DNA of 64,000 bases from Arenibacterium halophilum (GCF_005938225.1 NZ_VCPC01000002.1:62001-126000); one strand, 5' to 3'. Shown: positions 1 to 10,745, numbered from the stretch's first letter. Numbers and translations: made by a program. Notes: generated by a model from the sequence alone, not told the origin.

Positions 1-752
1 CCGCCATCGTATCGGGCGAGGCCGAGGCCGATTTCGACAAGGGCTGGCAGACCAATATGTTCCCTTGCTGGTCGTTGCTTCAGGCCCTGCGCGCCCGGCA
101 CGAGGCGACGGGCGGCAGCTATCGCCCCCGTTTGGTGTTCACCTCGTCCATTGCCGTCTTCGGCGCGCCTTTCGAGGACGAGATTTCCGATACCTTCCTG
201 ACCGCTCCGCTGACCAGCTATGGCGCGCAAAAGGTGATCTGCGAACAGATGATCTCGGATTTCTCGCGCAAGGGGTTCATCGACGGTGTGGCGATCCGCC
301 TGCCGTCGATCTGCGTGCGCCCGGGCAAGGCGAACCGCGCGGCGGCGGGGTTCTTTTCCGGCATCATCCGCGAGCCGCTGAACGGGGTTCAGGCCGTGCT
401 GCCGGTGCCCGATACGGTGGTGCACACCCATGCCTCGCCCCGCTCGGCCGTGGGGTTCCTGTGCCACGCCGCCACGCTGGACACCGACCGCCTGAACGGG
501 CGACGCGCGATCAACATGCCGGGCGTCGCCTGCACCGTGGCCGAACAGATCGAGGCGCTGCGTGATGCGGCGGGGGAACAGGCGGTCGCGCTGATCCGGC
601 GCGAGGATGACCCGGCGGTGGCGCACATCGTCGATAACTGGCCCACGCGGTTCAATGCAGCGCGCGCCCATGCGCTGGGGTTCCGCGCCGAAACCGAATT
701 TCGCGAGATCATCCAGACCTATATCGAGGAAGACCTGAAACCGGCTCAGTAA
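1..752 (+). CDS. denD: D-erythronate dehydrogenase-like NAD-dependent epimerase/dehydratase (5' partial)
   Basis: The reading frame is open from the first base (codons in phase with position 3) to a stop at 752, so the N-terminal part with the Rossmann glycine motif lies upstream of the window; 249 residues are visible. An extended-SDR active site can be seen: a TSS stretch followed by YGAQK (Tyr and Lys catalytic). The downstream arrangement (RLPSICVRPGK, then VHTHASPRSAV) resembles DenD, which oxidises D-erythronate at C2 in tetronate catabolism. This assignment is by remembered family resemblance. Its 3' end overlaps the slyX stop by 7 bases, tail to tail. Confidence 0.7.
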   Translation, partial: AIVSGEAEADFDKGWQTNMFPCWSLLQALRARHEATGGSYRPRLVFTSSIAVFGAPFEDEISDTFLTAPLTSYGAQKVICEQMISDFSRKGFIDGVAIRLPSICVRPGKANRAAAGFFSGIIREPLNGVQAVLPVPDTVVHTHASPRSAVGFLCHAATLDTDRLNGRRAINMPGVACTVAEQIEALRDAAGEQAVALIRREDDPAVAHIVDNWPTRFNAARAHALGFRAETEFREIIQTYIEEDLKPAQ

Positions 753-940
753 TGCGGTGGGCGTTCGTCGCCCATCACCACCCCGCCTGACCCTTCGGCC
801 TCGCGCGCGGCTTCGCGTTCCATCAGCATCTGTACCCGGCGCTTCAGTACGTCGATGTCCGATTGCTGCCGGGTCACGATCTCGTTCAATTCGTCCACCG
901 TTCGGGTCAGGTGGGCGATCTGTTCTTCCAGCTGCTGCAT
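746..940 (-). CDS. slyX: SlyX family protein
   Basis: A 64-residue, mostly alpha-helical coiled-coil protein that begins [19 protein letters not shown] and ends in the family hallmark PPHY. The function of SlyX is not established. The ATG at 940 is chosen because a GGAG lies 7-8 bases upstream; an in-frame ATG at 967 would add nine residues without a better ribosome site. It is convergent with the denD-like gene and divergent from hisS, leaving about 130 bases for both promoters. Confidence 0.85.
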   Translation of the reverse strand: MQQLEEQIAHLTRTVDELNEIVTRQQSDIDVLKRRVQMLMEREAAREAEGSGGVVMGDERPPHY

Positions 941-1072
941 CGTGTGCTCCTGCGTTTGGGGCGTCATAGCGTGAGTTGCCGCGCGAAGCCAGAGAGCGAG
1001 GGGCCAGTCGCTTGCCCCCGGGCGGGGCTTGGGCTAGACCGCGCCGCAAGTGACGCGGCGAGGAACACGCAG

Positions 1073-2557
1073 ATGGCCAAGGTCAAGAAACAGCCCCGCC
1101 CCAAGGCGGAAACGCCCAAGGGATTCCGCGACTATTTCGGCGCCGAGGTGACCCAGCGCACCGAGATGCTGCGCCAAATTGCCGAGGTCTATCACCTCTA
1201 CGGGTTCGACGCGCTGGAAACCAGCGCCGTGGAAACGGTCGAGGCGCTGGGCAAGTTCCTGCCCGATGTTGACCGCCCGAACGAAGGTGTCTTTGCCTGG
1301 CAAGAAGCGGACGAGGATGACAAGGGCGACTGGCTGGCGCTGCGCTATGACATGACCGCGCCGCTGGCCCGCGTCTACGCCCAGCACCGCAACGATCTGC
1401 CCACGCCCTACCGCCGCTATGCGATGGGCCCGGTCTGGCGCAACGAAAAGCCCGGGCCGGGGCGGTTTCGCCAGTTTTATCAATGCGATGCCGATACTGT
1501 CGGCACTGCCAGCATGGCCGCCGACGCCGAAATCTGCGCGCTGCTGGCCGACACGCTCGAGGCTGTCGGGATCGCGCGCGGCGACTATGTGGTACGCATC
1601 AACAACCGCAAGGTGCTGAACGGCGTGCTGGAAACCGCCGGCGTAAGCGACGAGTCGCAGGCCGCCGACGTGCTGCGCACCATCGACAAGTTCGACAAGG
1701 TGGGCGAAAGCGGCGTGCGAGAGCTGTTGGGCAAGGGCCGTCTGGATGCCTCGGGCGCCTATATCGACGGCGTGGGGCTGGGCGACGATCAGGCCGCGCC
1801 GGTGCTGGCCTTCCTGACCGCGAAGGGCGCCGACAACGGCGAGACGCTGGACCGGCTGTCTGCCGCCGTGGGCGGCAGCGCGATGGGCGCCGAAGGCGTG
1901 GATGAGCTTCGCCAGATTGCCGATCTGCTCTCGGCGCAGGGCTATGGCCCCGACCGGATCGTGATCGACCCTTCGGTCGTGCGCGGCCTTGGCTATTACA
2001 CTGGCCCGGTCTACGAGGCCGAGCTGACCTTTGACATCCTTGACGAAAAGGGCCGCAAGCGGCAGTTCGGTTCGGTCGCGGGCGGCGGGCGCTATGACGG
2101 GCTGGTCAAACGCTTCACCGGGCAGGACGTGCCGGCCACCGGCGTATCGATCGGGGTCGACCGGCTGCTGGCCGCATTGCGCGAAAAGGGCCGTATCAGC
2201 GCCACGGCGCAGGGCCCGGTGGTGGTGACGGTGATGGATCGCGCCCGCATGGCCGACTATCAGGCGATGGTGGCCGAGCTGCGTCAGGCCGGCATCCGCG
2301 CCGAGGTTTACCTGGGTAATCCCAAGAACTTTGGCAATCAGCTGAAGTACGCAGACCGCCGCAACAGCCCCGTCGCGGTGATCGCCGGGGGCGACGAATT
2401 TGACGCGGGTAAGGTGCAGATCAAGGACCTGATCCTTGGCGCGCAGATCGCCGAAAACGCCACGCTTGAGGAATGGAAGGAACGCCCCAGCCAGTTCGAA
2501 ATGCCCCGCGCCGAGCTGGTCGCCAAGGTGCGCGCCATCCTGGACGGGCAAGGCTGA
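1073..2557 (+). CDS. hisS: Histidine--tRNA ligase
   Basis: Class II aminoacyl-tRNA synthetase charging tRNA-His in the cytoplasm, 494 residues. Motif 2 appears as [23 protein letters not shown], here cited by its key residues R, E and R, and the HisRS signatures [12 protein letters not shown] and GGGRYDGL are present. A C-terminal anticodon-binding domain follows ([14 protein letters not shown] onward). The frame stays open further upstream, but the ATG at 1073 ([20 protein letters not shown]) follows GAGG and matches the family start. The stop overlaps the hisZ start (TGATG), so hisS-hisZ-hisG is a translationally coupled unit. Confidence 0.97.
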   Translation: MAKVKKQPRPKAETPKGFRDYFGAEVTQRTEMLRQIAEVYHLYGFDALETSAVETVEALGKFLPDVDRPNEGVFAWQEADEDDKGDWLALRYDMTAPLARVYAQHRNDLPTPYRRYAMGPVWRNEKPGPGRFRQFYQCDADTVGTASMAADAEICALLADTLEAVGIARGDYVVRINNRKVLNGVLETAGVSDESQAADVLRTIDKFDKVGESGVRELLGKGRLDASGAYIDGVGLGDDQAAPVLAFLTAKGADNGETLDRLSAAVGGSAMGAEGVDELRQIADLLSAQGYGPDRIVIDPSVVRGLGYYTGPVYEAELTFDILDEKGRKRQFGSVAGGGRYDGLVKRFTGQDVPATGVSIGVDRLLAALREKGRISATAQGPVVVTVMDRARMADYQAMVAELRQAGIRAEVYLGNPKNFGNQLKYADRRNSPVAVIAGGDEFDAGKVQIKDLILGAQIAENATLEEWKERPSQFEMPRAELVAKVRAILDGQG

Positions 2558-3642
2558 TGGTGACCAAGGCCGAGGTTCTGGCGCGCGCCGCCTCCTTGCG
2601 CGCGCGGTTCGAGTCGGCGGGCGCCGTGCCGGTGGAAACCCCGGTTCTGCAACCGGCAGATCTGCTGCTGGACCTGTATGGCGAAGACATCCGCGCGCGC
2701 GCCTATGTCACGTCGGACGCGCTGCGCGGCGAACAGATGCTGCGCCCCGATTTCACCGTGCCCGTCGTGCAGATGCACATGGCGCAGGGCGCCGAACCCG
2801 CGCGTTATACCTATGCGGGCGAGGTGTTTCGCCGGCAGGAGCTGAACGAGGACCGTGCCAACGAATACCTTCAGGTCGGATACGAGGTGTTCGACCGCGC
2901 CGATGTGGCCGGTGCCGATGCCGAGGTCTTCGCGCTGTTTTCCGAAACGCTCGCCGGGCTGGGCCTGCGCGCGGCGACGGGCGACATCGGGATCCTCACG
3001 GCGGCGGTGCAGGGCCTGAAAACCACCGAACGCCGCAAGGTCGCGCTGATGCGCCACATCTGGCGCCCGCGCCGGTTCCGCGCGCTGCTGGACCGGTTCT
3101 CGGGCCGCACACCCATGCCCGAGTCGCGGCGTGCCTTGCTGGATGCCGCCGATCCGATGGCCGGGCTGACCCACAGCGGGCTGCGCACCCGCGCCGAGGT
3201 GGCAAACCGCATCGCCGCCCTGCGCGAAGACGCGGAGGCCGCCCCGATTTCCGAACTGGAAATGCACGGGCTCGAAGCGCTGTTGTCGGTGCGTGAAACC
3301 GCGCCCTTCGCGCTGGAACACCTGCGCGATATCGCGGTCGATCTGCCTGCGATCACCCCGGCGCTGAACCGGCTCGAGGCAAGGATTACCGCGATGGCCG
3401 CCCGCGGGATCGACACCGAGCGTTTGGACTTCGAGGCCAGCTATGGCCGCACATCGATGGAATATTACGATGGCTTCGTGTTCGGCTTCTACGCCGAATT
3501 CAAGCCCGACCTGCCGCCCATCGCCACCGGGGGCCGCTATGACGCGCTGACCCGGCGGCTGGGAGGCGGTGCGGAAATCCCGGCCGTGGGTGGCGTGCTG
3601 CGCCCCGGTCTGATGCTGGAAATCGAGGGTCTTGCGACATGA
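2557..3642 (+). CDS. hisZ: ATP phosphoribosyltransferase regulatory subunit HisZ
   Basis: A HisRS-like paralogue of 361 residues that lacks aminoacylation function and serves as the regulatory subunit for short-form HisG in the first step of histidine synthesis. The synthetase-like fold is visible from RPDFTVPVVQMHMAQG and YTYAGEVFRRQE (motif 2-like) to ATGGRYDALTRRLGG. It starts on the A of the hisS stop TGATG and ends with ATGA shared with hisG, so HisZ and HisG are probably made in step. The domain after residue ~180 differs from HisS, as expected. Confidence 0.95.
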   Translation: MVTKAEVLARAASLRARFESAGAVPVETPVLQPADLLLDLYGEDIRARAYVTSDALRGEQMLRPDFTVPVVQMHMAQGAEPARYTYAGEVFRRQELNEDRANEYLQVGYEVFDRADVAGADAEVFALFSETLAGLGLRAATGDIGILTAAVQGLKTTERRKVALMRHIWRPRRFRALLDRFSGRTPMPESRRALLDAADPMAGLTHSGLRTRAEVANRIAALREDAEAAPISELEMHGLEALLSVRETAPFALEHLRDIAVDLPAITPALNRLEARITAMAARGIDTERLDFEASYGRTSMEYYDGFVFGFYAEFKPDLPPIATGGRYDALTRRLGGGAEIPAVGGVLRPGLMLEIEGLAT

Positions 3643-4334
3643 CGCTGAAGCTGGGCGTGCCGTCCAAAGGGCGGCTGATGGACAAGACATTCGCATGGTT
3701 TGCCCGTCACGGGATCGAACTGTCGCGCGCCGGGTCCGACCGCGAATATGCCGGGGCCGTACAGGGCATCGACGGCGTATCGCTGGTGCTGCTCTCGGCC
3801 GGGGAAATCCCGCGCGAACTGGCGGCAGGACGCATCCATCTGGGCGTCACCGGCACCGACCTGGTGCATGAACGATTGCCGCGCTGGGAACAGCAGGTCG
3901 AGGAAATCGAACCGCTGGGGTTCGGCCGCGCCGACCTGATCATCGCGGTGCCGAATTGCTGGGCCGATGTCGATAACCTCGACGATCTGGATGCCGCCGC
4001 CGCCGCCTTCCGCGCGCGCCACGGCTTCCGCCTGCGGATCGCCACGAAATACCACCGGCTGGTCCGCGACTTCCTGCGCGATTCCGGCGTGGCCGACTAC
4101 GCGCTGGTTGACAGCCAGGGCGCGACCGAGGGAACGGTAGCCAATGAAACCGCAGAAGCCATCGCCGATATCACCTCGACCGGCGAAACACTGCGCGCCA
4201 ACCACCTGAAAATTCTGGAAGACGGGCTGATCCTGCAAAGCCAGGCCACACTCTGGCGCAGCCGTGTCGCAGAATACGACACAACGCAAGCAGCCGCGCT
4301 GAAGGCGCTTCTGTCACGTATTCACGGGCACTGA
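3639..4334 (+). CDS. hisG: ATP phosphoribosyltransferase, short form
   Basis: Catalyses ATP + PRPP to phosphoribosyl-ATP, the committed step of histidine synthesis. At 231 residues it is the short form without the C-terminal ACT-like regulatory domain, which fits the HisZ gene directly upstream (4-base ATGA overlap). The conserved N-terminus LGVPSKGRLMDKT, the GVTGTDLV stretch and the PRPP-loop-like DSQGATEGTVANE are visible. Transcription would run into the intergenic repeat at 4363-4468, whose hairpins are well placed as a terminator. Confidence 0.97.
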   Translation: MTLKLGVPSKGRLMDKTFAWFARHGIELSRAGSDREYAGAVQGIDGVSLVLLSAGEIPRELAAGRIHLGVTGTDLVHERLPRWEQQVEEIEPLGFGRADLIIAVPNCWADVDNLDDLDAAAAAFRARHGFRLRIATKYHRLVRDFLRDSGVADYALVDSQGATEGTVANETAEAIADITSTGETLRANHLKILEDGLILQSQATLWRSRVAEYDTTQAAALKALLSRIHGH

Positions 4335-4362
4335 CTGCAAAATTCGCGCGTGCCGCGCGAAG

Positions 4363-4468
4363 CCTCCGGCGGGGATATTTCTAGCCCAAAGAAGCAAGGA
4401 CTCGGCCGCCCTTCATTATTCCGAAAATACTCCGGGGGAGTCCCGCAGGGACGGGGGCAGCGCCCCCT
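4363..4468 (+). repeat. Intergenic repeat element, copy A (hairpin-rich)
   Basis: About 106 bases downstream of hisG, between the convergent hisG and kynA. It shares blocks with the inverted copy at 10811-10920: CCTCC-N5-GGGGATATTT, CATTATTCC-AAAATACTCC and GGGGGAGTCCCGCAGGGACG. Two hairpins are evident: GTCCCGCAGGGAC, and GGGGGCAGCGCCCCC at 4453-4467. Both copies lie just after a stop codon in the same orientation relative to the upstream gene, which suggests a dispersed terminator-like element. That role is inferred. Confidence 0.8.
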
Positions 4469-4474
4469 CCACGC

Positions 4475-5308
4475 CTACAAATTCGTGCGCAGGTGCCAGA
4501 GTTCGGGGAACAGTTCCACATCCAGCATCCGCTTGAGATAGCTCACGCCGCCCGTGCCGCCGGTGCCGCGTTTGAAGCCGATAACCCGCTCCACCGTGGT
4601 AACGTGGTTGAAACGCCAGCGGCGGAAGTAATCCTCGAGGTCGACCAGTTTTTCCGCCAGTTCATACAGCGCCCAATGTGCGGCCGGGTCGCGGTAGACG
4701 CGGGCCCAGGCCTCGGCCACCGCTTCGTTTTCGGCGTGGGGCAGGGCGGTATCGCGGGTCAGAACTTCGGGGGGCAGGGGGAAGGTCTCAGAGAGGGCCG
4801 CCAGCGCCACGTCGTACAGCGATTTGCGCGCCAGTTCATCGTCGAGCAGTTTCATCAGGTCGGGGCGGTGGGCGTGCGGGCGTACCATCGCCTTGTTCCG
4901 GTTGCCTAGGATGAATTCGATCTGGCGGTATTGGTGCGACTGGAACCCCGAGGACTGGCCCAGCGTATCACGGAAGGTGGTGTAATCGCTGGGCGTCATC
5001 GTGCGCAACACGTCCCAGGCGCTATTGAGCTGTTCGAAGATGCGGCTGACCCGGGTCAGCATCTTGAAGGCCGGGCGCATATCGTCGCCGCGCAGAGTGG
5101 CGCGGGCCGCGCCCAGTTCGTGGATCGCCAGCCGCATCCAGAGCTCTGATGTCTGGTGTTGGATGATGAACAGCATCTCGTCATGGGCGTCGGAAATCGG
5201 ATGCTGTGCGTCCAGCAGCGTCGACAGGCCAAGGTAGTCGCCGTAGGACATGCGCCCGTCGAACGACATCTGCGCGCCCTCGGTCGAGGGGTCGTAACGC
5301 TCGCTCAT
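4475..5308 (-). CDS. kynA: Tryptophan 2,3-dioxygenase
   Basis: Heme enzyme opening the indole ring of L-tryptophan to N-formylkynurenine. It has 277 residues, normal for a bacterial TDO. Family stretches include [14 protein letters not shown] near the N-terminus, the substrate-binding loop region ending [14 protein letters not shown] near the C-terminus, and the [14 protein letters not shown] segment with the conserved His. The start at 5308 (MSERYDPS) overlaps the kynU stop by 4 bases (ATGA), so kynU and kynA are coupled with kynU first. No kynB formamidase gene is visible nearby. Confidence 0.96.
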   Translation of the reverse strand: MSERYDPSTEGAQMSFDGRMSYGDYLGLSTLLDAQHPISDAHDEMLFIIQHQTSELWMRLAIHELGAARATLRGDDMRPAFKMLTRVSRIFEQLNSAWDVLRTMTPSDYTTFRDTLGQSSGFQSHQYRQIEFILGNRNKAMVRPHAHRPDLMKLLDDELARKSLYDVALAALSETFPLPPEVLTRDTALPHAENEAVAEAWARVYRDPAAHWALYELAEKLVDLEDYFRRWRFNHVTTVERVIGFKRGTGGTGGVSYLKRMLDVELFPELWHLRTNL

Positions 5309-6498
5309 GTGACGGCCTTCCGTTCCATGTATTGCGGCTGATCCCATAGGGCGTTGTCGATCACATCAGCGATGATCTCGATCGCGCGGTCGATGTCGGC
5401 CTCGTCCAGATACAGAGGAGTGAAACCGAACCGCATGATGTCGGGAGCGCGGAAATCGCCGATCAGACCACGGTCGATCAGTGCCTGCATGGCGGCATAC
5501 CCCTGGTCGAACCGGAACGATACCTGGCTGCCGCGGTTTTGCGGGTCGCGCGGGCTGGCAAGGGTCAGCGTGGGGCAGGCCGCTTCGACGCCGGCGATGA
5601 AGCGTTCGCTCAATTCGATCGAGCGGGCGCGCAGGGCGGCCATGTCGACGCTGTCCCAGATGTCGAGCGCGCAGTCGAGCGCGCGCATCTGCAGGATCGG
5701 CGGCGTGCCGACGCGCATCCGTTCGATCCCGGCGCCGGCGCGATAGTCCAGATCGAAGGCAAAGGGCGCCGCGTGGCCCAGCCAGCCCGACAGCGCGGGC
5801 GGCGCCTGATCGGCGTGGCGGGGCGCGACGTAGATAAAGGCAGGCGCGCCGGGGCCGCCATTGAGGTATTTATAGGTACAGCCCACCGCGAAATCGGCGC
5901 CTGCACCAGCGACATCAACCTCGATCGCGCCGGCGGAATGGGCCAGATCCCAGATCGCCAGCGCGCCCACGGCGTGGGCCTTGGCCGTCAGCGCGGCCAT
6001 GTCGTGCTTGCGCCCGGTGCGGTAGTCGACCTCGGTCAACAGGGTCACGGCGATGTCGTCGGTGATCGCCTCTGCCACCTCTTCGGGCGCGACAAGGCGC
6101 AGTTCATACCCGTCGCCCAGCATCTTCACCAGGCCTTGGGTGATATAGAGATCGGACGGGAAATTGCCGGTATCCGACAGGATCACGCGGCGGTCGGGGC
6201 GCATGGCCAGCGCCGAAGCCAGCGCCTGATAGACCTTGATCGACAGCGTGTCGCCTGTCACCACATGGCCCGGCTCGGCGCCGATCAGGCGGCCGATGCG
6301 GTCGCCCAGGGCCATCGGCAGGGCCATCCAACCGGCCTTGTTCCAGCCGGTGATCAGCATCTCGCCCCATTCATCGGTCACCGTCTGCGAGACGCGCGCG
6401 GCGGCGGCGCGGGGCAGGGGGCCAAGCGAGTTGCCATCGAGATAGACGATGCCGTCGGGCAGATGAAACAGAGCTTTCGTCGCGGCGAAATCGGTCAT
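5305..6498 (-). CDS. kynU: Kynureninase
   Basis: PLP-dependent hydrolase converting L-kynurenine to anthranilate and alanine; 397 residues. The N-terminus [20 protein letters not shown] leads into the substrate loop [12 protein letters not shown], and the PLP lysine lies in [11 protein letters not shown]. The ATG at 6498 is preceded by GAGG; longer upstream reading lacks conservation. Together with kynA it converts tryptophan to anthranilate if formylkynurenine hydrolysis is supplied from elsewhere. Confidence 0.96.
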   Translation of the reverse strand: MTDFAATKALFHLPDGIVYLDGNSLGPLPRAAAARVSQTVTDEWGEMLITGWNKAGWMALPMALGDRIGRLIGAEPGHVVTGDTLSIKVYQALASALAMRPDRRVILSDTGNFPSDLYITQGLVKMLGDGYELRLVAPEEVAEAITDDIAVTLLTEVDYRTGRKHDMAALTAKAHAVGALAIWDLAHSAGAIEVDVAGAGADFAVGCTYKYLNGGPGAPAFIYVAPRHADQAPPALSGWLGHAAPFAFDLDYRAGAGIERMRVGTPPILQMRALDCALDIWDSVDMAALRARSIELSERFIAGVEAACPTLTLASPRDPQNRGSQVSFRFDQGYAAMQALIDRGLIGDFRAPDIMRFGFTPLYLDEADIDRAIEIIADVIDNALWDQPQYMERKAVT

Positions 6499-6539
6499 GG
6501 GCGCCTCGGATGCTTTATGCTTAAAGTAAAATCCGTGTA

Positions 6540-6631
6540 GCGCGTTTGCGCGTGGCTGTCCAGCGCTCGCGCAAACGCGCGCGGTAGTCCAGCGATTTCG
6601 CGGCCCGGGCCAGGTCGAGCAGGCCCGGGCC
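6540..6631. terminator. Two strong inverted repeats between the SDR gene and kynU
   Basis: A perfect 13-base inverted repeat (GCGCGTTTGCGCG at 6540-6552 against its complement at 6568-6580, 15-base loop) and a second pair of GGCCCGGGCC blocks (6602-6611 and 6622-6631) sit directly after the SDR stop on the minus strand. They probably terminate or attenuate read-through from the SDR gene into kynUA. There is no clear U-run, so a rho-independent role is not certain. Confidence 0.55.
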
Positions 6632-6636
6632 ACTCC

Positions 6637-7389
6637 TTACATCTGGCCGCCTGCGATCTCGATCGACTGGCCGTTAATGCTTTGCGAGCCGGGGCCAACC
6701 AGCCACATGGCGGCGGCGACAACCTCTTCGGGTTCGATCAGGCGCTTGTGGCGATTGGCGTTTACCATGATATCGCGCGCAGCTTCGGCGTCGATCCCGG
6801 CGCGCTGCGAGATACTGTCGATGTTCCGGGTGACGATGGGCGTGTCGACATACCCCGGGCAGATCGCATTGAAGGTGAACGGCTGGCCGATATAATCCTC
6901 GGACAGGGAGCGGGTCAGCCCGATCAACCCGTGTTTTGAGGCCGAGTAGCAGGCTGCGCCCTGAAGTCCGCGCAGGCCCGCCATCGAAGACACGGTGATC
7001 ACCCGGCCCCAGTCGGTTTGCCGCATCGAGCCAAGGCATTCGCGGATCGTGAGAAAAGCGCCATCCAGGTTGGTGGCCATCATGTTGCGCCAGAAGTCCA
7101 TCGTGGTCTTATGAACGGCCTTGCCCTCGGCTATGCCAGCGTTGGCAACGCAAATTTGCACCGGTCCGCGCGCCTCGACTGCGGCGGCGATCTTCGCAAC
7201 CACATCAGCCTCGTCGCGCACATCCATCGCCATGCCGGTGATGCCGTTTCCGGCGACCTCGTCCAGCACCTCTTGCCTGCGCCCGGTGATGGTGACCTGC
7301 GCGCCCGCCTCGGCGAATGCGCGGGCAATGGCAAGGCCGATCCCGGTGCCGCCGCCGGTGATGAGTGCGTGTTTGCCAGCTAGTGTCAT
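6637..7389 (-). CDS. SDR family oxidoreductase (3-hydroxybutyrate dehydrogenase-like)
   Basis: A classical short-chain dehydrogenase of 250 residues. TGGGTGIGLA (cofactor loop, residues ~11-20), the NAG motif, the catalytic Ser in SSMAG and YSASK (Tyr, Lys) are all present, and NAICPGYVDTPI follows. The general pattern resembles 3-hydroxybutyrate dehydrogenases, but the substrate cannot be read from sequence. The ATG at 7389 follows GGAGGA at good spacing. It lies upstream of kynUA on the same strand, separated by strong hairpins, so it may be an independent unit. Confidence 0.8.
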   Translation of the reverse strand: MTLAGKHALITGGGTGIGLAIARAFAEAGAQVTITGRRQEVLDEVAGNGITGMAMDVRDEADVVAKIAAAVEARGPVQICVANAGIAEGKAVHKTTMDFWRNMMATNLDGAFLTIRECLGSMRQTDWGRVITVSSMAGLRGLQGAACYSASKHGLIGLTRSLSEDYIGQPFTFNAICPGYVDTPIVTRNIDSISQRAGIDAEAARDIMVNANRHKRLIEPEEVVAAAMWLVGPGSQSINGQSIEIAGGQM

Positions 7390-7721
7390 CTTCGTCCTCC
7401 GCTTTGTCTTTGGCGTGACAGTATCGGGCCACGACCTGCTGGCAAGCCGCGAAAGGGGGTCAGAACGTAAGGGCATTGGGTGAATTTCCGGGCCGCATGC
7501 TGCAAATTTGGGCGAACCGACGTGCCAAATCTGGCGTAAGGGTAAGAGCGTATGTCTTACATCTGGGGCTTTTGTAAGAAAATTGTTCTGAGGTGGCGAA
7601 AGTTGTTCGAAAATTACCGATGCAAATTCGACCATTGCTTGCGCATTCCCGACCTGCACGTTAGGAAAAATTCAACTGCAATACCGGTCGAAACCGTCGC
7701 AGACCACGAAAGGATGATGAT
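7390..7721. promoter_or_regulatory. 332-base divergent intergenic region between SDR and pntA
   Basis: No gene is seen. It must hold the promoters of the SDR gene (minus) and pntAB (plus). An inverted repeat CTTACA (7556-7561) / TGTAAG (7573-7578) with related GTAAG copies around 7536-7546 is a candidate operator. This is pattern-based only. Confidence 0.35.
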
Positions 7722-9296
7722 TTGAAGATAGGGACTCCAAAGGAGATCTTCGAGGGCGAGAACCGGGTGGCCATGACTCCCGACAGCGCGCTGGCCCTGC
7801 AGAAGCTGGGCCATAGCTGCCTGATCGAAACCGGCGCGGGAGAAAAGGCCGGGTTCAGCGATCAATTGTATCGCGATGCCGGGGTCGAGGTCGTCGACAG
7901 TGCCGAGGCGCTGTATTCGGGTGCCGACATCATTGCCAAGGTGCGCCCGCCCAGCGATGCGGAAGTTGCCCGGCTGAATGCCTCCAAAACATTGATTTCG
8001 TTCTTCTATCCGGGGTCGAGCGAGGCCCTGATGAAAACCGCGTCCGAGACTGGCGCCAGCGTTATCGCCATGGATATGGTGCCGCGCATCAGCCGCGCCC
8101 AGAAGATGGACGCGCTGAGTTCAATGGCCAATATCGCAGGCTATCGCGCGGTGATCGAGGCGGGGAACAACTTTGGCCGCTTCTTCACCGGGCAGGTGAC
8201 GGCGGCGGGCAAGGTGCCCCCGGCCAAGGTGCTTGTGGTTGGCGCGGGCGTGGCCGGACTGGCCGCGATCGGCACGGCAACCTCGCTTGGCGCGATCACC
8301 TACGCCTTCGACGTGCGCCCCGAAGTGGCCGAGCAGGTCGAATCGATGGGCGCGCAATTCGTGTTCCTTGATTTCGAGGAAGCGCAGCAGGATGGCGCGG
8401 CCACTGGCGGCTACGCCAGCGTGTCGAGCCCCGAATTCGCCGCTGCGCAGCTGGCCAAGTTCCGCGAGCTGGCGCCCGAGATGGACATCGTGATCACCAC
8501 CGCGCTGATCCCGAACCGCGAGGCGCCCGAGCTGTGGACCGAGGACATGGTGAAAGCCATGAAACCCGGCAGCGTGATCGTCGACCTCGCCGCCGAGCGG
8601 GGCGGCAACTGCAAGATGACGGTGAAGGACGAAAAGATCGTGACCGACAACGGTGTCACGATCATCGGCTACACCGATTTCCCCAGCCGGATGGCGGCAC
8701 AATCCTCGACGCTCTACGCCACAAACATCCGCCACATGATGGCCGACCTGACGCCCGAGAAGGATGGCGTGGTCAACCACAACATGGATGACGACGTGAT
8801 CCGCGGCGCGACCATCGCCCACGCGGGCGAGGTGACCTTCCCGCCGCCGCCGCCAAAGGTAAAGGCAATCGCGGCGCAGAAGCCGAAGGAAAAGGCGAAA
8901 GAGCTGACGCCCGAGGAAAAGAAGGCAGCCGAGGCGGCGGCCTTCAAGGCGCAGACGAAACAGCAGGTGATCCTGCTGGCCGTCGGCGCGGTGCTGCTGC
9001 TGGCGGTGGGGCTGGTCGCCCCGGCCAGCTTCATGCAGCATTTCATCGTCTTCGTGCTGTCGGTCTTCGTCGGCTTCCAGGTGATCTGGAACGTGTCGCA
9101 TTCGCTGCACACGCCGCTGATGGCCGTCACGAACGCGATTTCGTCGATCATCATCCTTGGGGCGCTGATGCAGATCGGGTCGGGCAGCTTCATCGTGATC
9201 CTGCTGGCCGCACTTTCGGTGTTCATGACCGGAATCAACATCTTCGGCGGCTTCCTTGTCACCCGGCGCATGCTCGCCATGTTCCAGAAATCGTAA
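7722..9296 (+). CDS. pntA: NAD(P) transhydrogenase subunit alpha
   Basis: Subunit of the proton-translocating transhydrogenase in the inner membrane, which drives NADH + NADP+ to NADPH using the proton gradient. The 524 residues comprise an NAD(H)-binding domain I ([20 protein letters not shown], then [14 protein letters not shown] at ~171-184), a proline/lysine/glutamate-rich linker around residues 375-410, and about four C-terminal membrane helices, so this is the fused alpha form. The start codon is TTG: AAAGGA lies 7 bases upstream and the TTG begins exactly at the family N-terminus; nearby ATGs are out of frame. Confidence 0.95.
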   Translation: MKIGTPKEIFEGENRVAMTPDSALALQKLGHSCLIETGAGEKAGFSDQLYRDAGVEVVDSAEALYSGADIIAKVRPPSDAEVARLNASKTLISFFYPGSSEALMKTASETGASVIAMDMVPRISRAQKMDALSSMANIAGYRAVIEAGNNFGRFFTGQVTAAGKVPPAKVLVVGAGVAGLAAIGTATSLGAITYAFDVRPEVAEQVESMGAQFVFLDFEEAQQDGAATGGYASVSSPEFAAAQLAKFRELAPEMDIVITTALIPNREAPELWTEDMVKAMKPGSVIVDLAAERGGNCKMTVKDEKIVTDNGVTIIGYTDFPSRMAAQSSTLYATNIRHMMADLTPEKDGVVNHNMDDDVIRGATIAHAGEVTFPPPPPKVKAIAAQKPKEKAKELTPEEKKAAEAAAFKAQTKQQVILLAVGAVLLLAVGLVAPASFMQHFIVFVLSVFVGFQVIWNVSHSLHTPLMAVTNAISSIIILGALMQIGSGSFIVILLAALSVFMTGINIFGGFLVTRRMLAMFQKS

Positions 9297-9311
9297 GCGG
9301 GGGTCGGGTAA

Positions 9312-10745
9312 ATGGATTACGGATTCACCACGGCGGCCTATGTGGTTGCGGCTGTTCTTTTCATCCTGTCGCTGGGTGGCCTCTCGGGGCAGGAAAGCGC
9401 CAAACGCGCGGTCTGGTACGGCATCGTCGGCATGGCGCTGGCGGTGTTTGCCACGCTGATCGGCCCCGGTTCTGGCCTGTGGCTGTTGTCGCTGCTGCTG
9501 ATCGCGGCCGGTGGCGCCATTGGCTGGTACGTCGCCAAGAAGGTCGAAATGACCGAGATGCCCCAGCTGGTCGCCGCGATGCACTCGCTGGTCGGTCTGG
9601 CGGCGGTTTTCGTTGGCTTCAACGCGCATTTCACCATGAAGGCAGTACAGAAAGCCCATGCGGCGGGCGAGGCGATTACCGGCGAGTTCGCACAGCTGGT
9701 GGCGCACAAGACGCCGGTTGAGCTGAGCATCCTGTCGGTCGAGCTGTTCCTTGGCATCTTCATCGGCGCGATCACCTTTACCGGCTCGGTCATCGCCTAC
9801 GGCAAGCTGGCGGGCAAGGTGACCTCGACGGCGACGAAACTACCGGGCGGCCATGTGCTGAACGCTTCGGCGGCGGCGATCTCGGTGCTCTGCCTGTTCT
9901 GGTATGCGCAGTCGGGCGGGTTCCTGCCGCTGCTGCTGATGACTCTGGCCGCGCTGTTCATCGGCTATCACCTGATCATGGGCATCGGCGGCGCCGACAT
10001 GCCGGTGGTGGTGTCGATGCTGAACAGCTATTCCGGCTGGGCGGCGGCGGCCATCGGCTTCAGCCTTGGCAACGACCTGCTGATCGTGGTCGGCGCGCTG
10101 GTCGGCTCTTCCGGGGCGATCCTGTCGTACATCATGTGCAAGGCGATGAACCGCAGCTTCATCTCGGTGATCCTGGGCGGCTTTGGCGGGACCACGGGCC
10201 CGGCGATGGAAGTCGAGGGCGAGCAGGTGGCAATCGAGGCCGACGGCGTCGCGCAGGCCCTGAACGAAGCTGACAGCGTCATCATCATCCCCGGCTACGG
10301 CATGGCGGTGGCCCAGGCCCAGCAGGGCGTGGCCGAACTGGTGCGCAAGCTGCGCGCCAAGGGCAAGAATGTCCGCTTCGCCATCCACCCGGTGGCGGGC
10401 CGTCTGCCCGGCCACATGAACGTGCTGCTGGCCGAGGCCAAGGTGCCTTATGACATCGTGATGGAGATGGACGAAATCAACGACGACTTCCCCGACACGG
10501 ATGTCGCCATCGTCATCGGCTCGAACGATATCGTGAACCCGGCCGCGCAGGAAGACCCCAACAGCCCCATCGCCGGGATGCCGGTTCTGGAATGCTGGAA
10601 GGCGAAACAGGTCTTCGTGTCGAAGCGCGGGCAGGGCACCGGCTATTCGGGCATCGAGAACCCGCTGTTCTTCAAGGACAACACGCGGATGTTCTACGGC
10701 GATGCCAAGGCCAGTTTGGACAAGCTGCTGCCGATGATCGATTGA
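9312..10745 (+). CDS. pntB: NAD(P) transhydrogenase subunit beta
   Basis: Partner of PntA, 477 residues. The N-terminal two fifths to half are membrane helices ([20 protein letters not shown] onward). The C-terminal domain III binds NADP(H), with the motif [10 protein letters not shown] (around residue 327) and [16 protein letters not shown] near the end. It is 15 bases downstream of pntA, so they are co-transcribed. A rho-independent terminator follows at 10764-10798. Confidence 0.97.
   Translation: MDYGFTTAAYVVAAVLFILSLGGLSGQESAKRAVWYGIVGMALAVFATLIGPGSGLWLLSLLLIAAGGAIGWYVAKKVEMTEMPQLVAAMHSLVGLAAVFVGFNAHFTMKAVQKAHAAGEAITGEFAQLVAHKTPVELSILSVELFLGIFIGAITFTGSVIAYGKLAGKVTSTATKLPGGHVLNASAAAISVLCLFWYAQSGGFLPLLLMTLAALFIGYHLIMGIGGADMPVVVSMLNSYSGWAAAAIGFSLGNDLLIVVGALVGSSGAILSYIMCKAMNRSFISVILGGFGGTTGPAMEVEGEQVAIEADGVAQALNEADSVIIIPGYGMAVAQAQQGVAELVRKLRAKGKNVRFAIHPVAGRLPGHMNVLLAEAKVPYDIVMEMDEINDDFPDTDVAIVIGSNDIVNPAAQEDPNSPIAGMPVLECWKAKQVFVSKRGQGTGYSGIENPLFFKDNTRMFYGDAKASLDKLLPMID

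Noticed and set aside
1034-2551. Long minus-strand open frame opposite hisS (505 codons)
   Set aside because: Mirror of a high-GC coding strand; His/Arg/Gly-rich composition without family features; hisS is certain.
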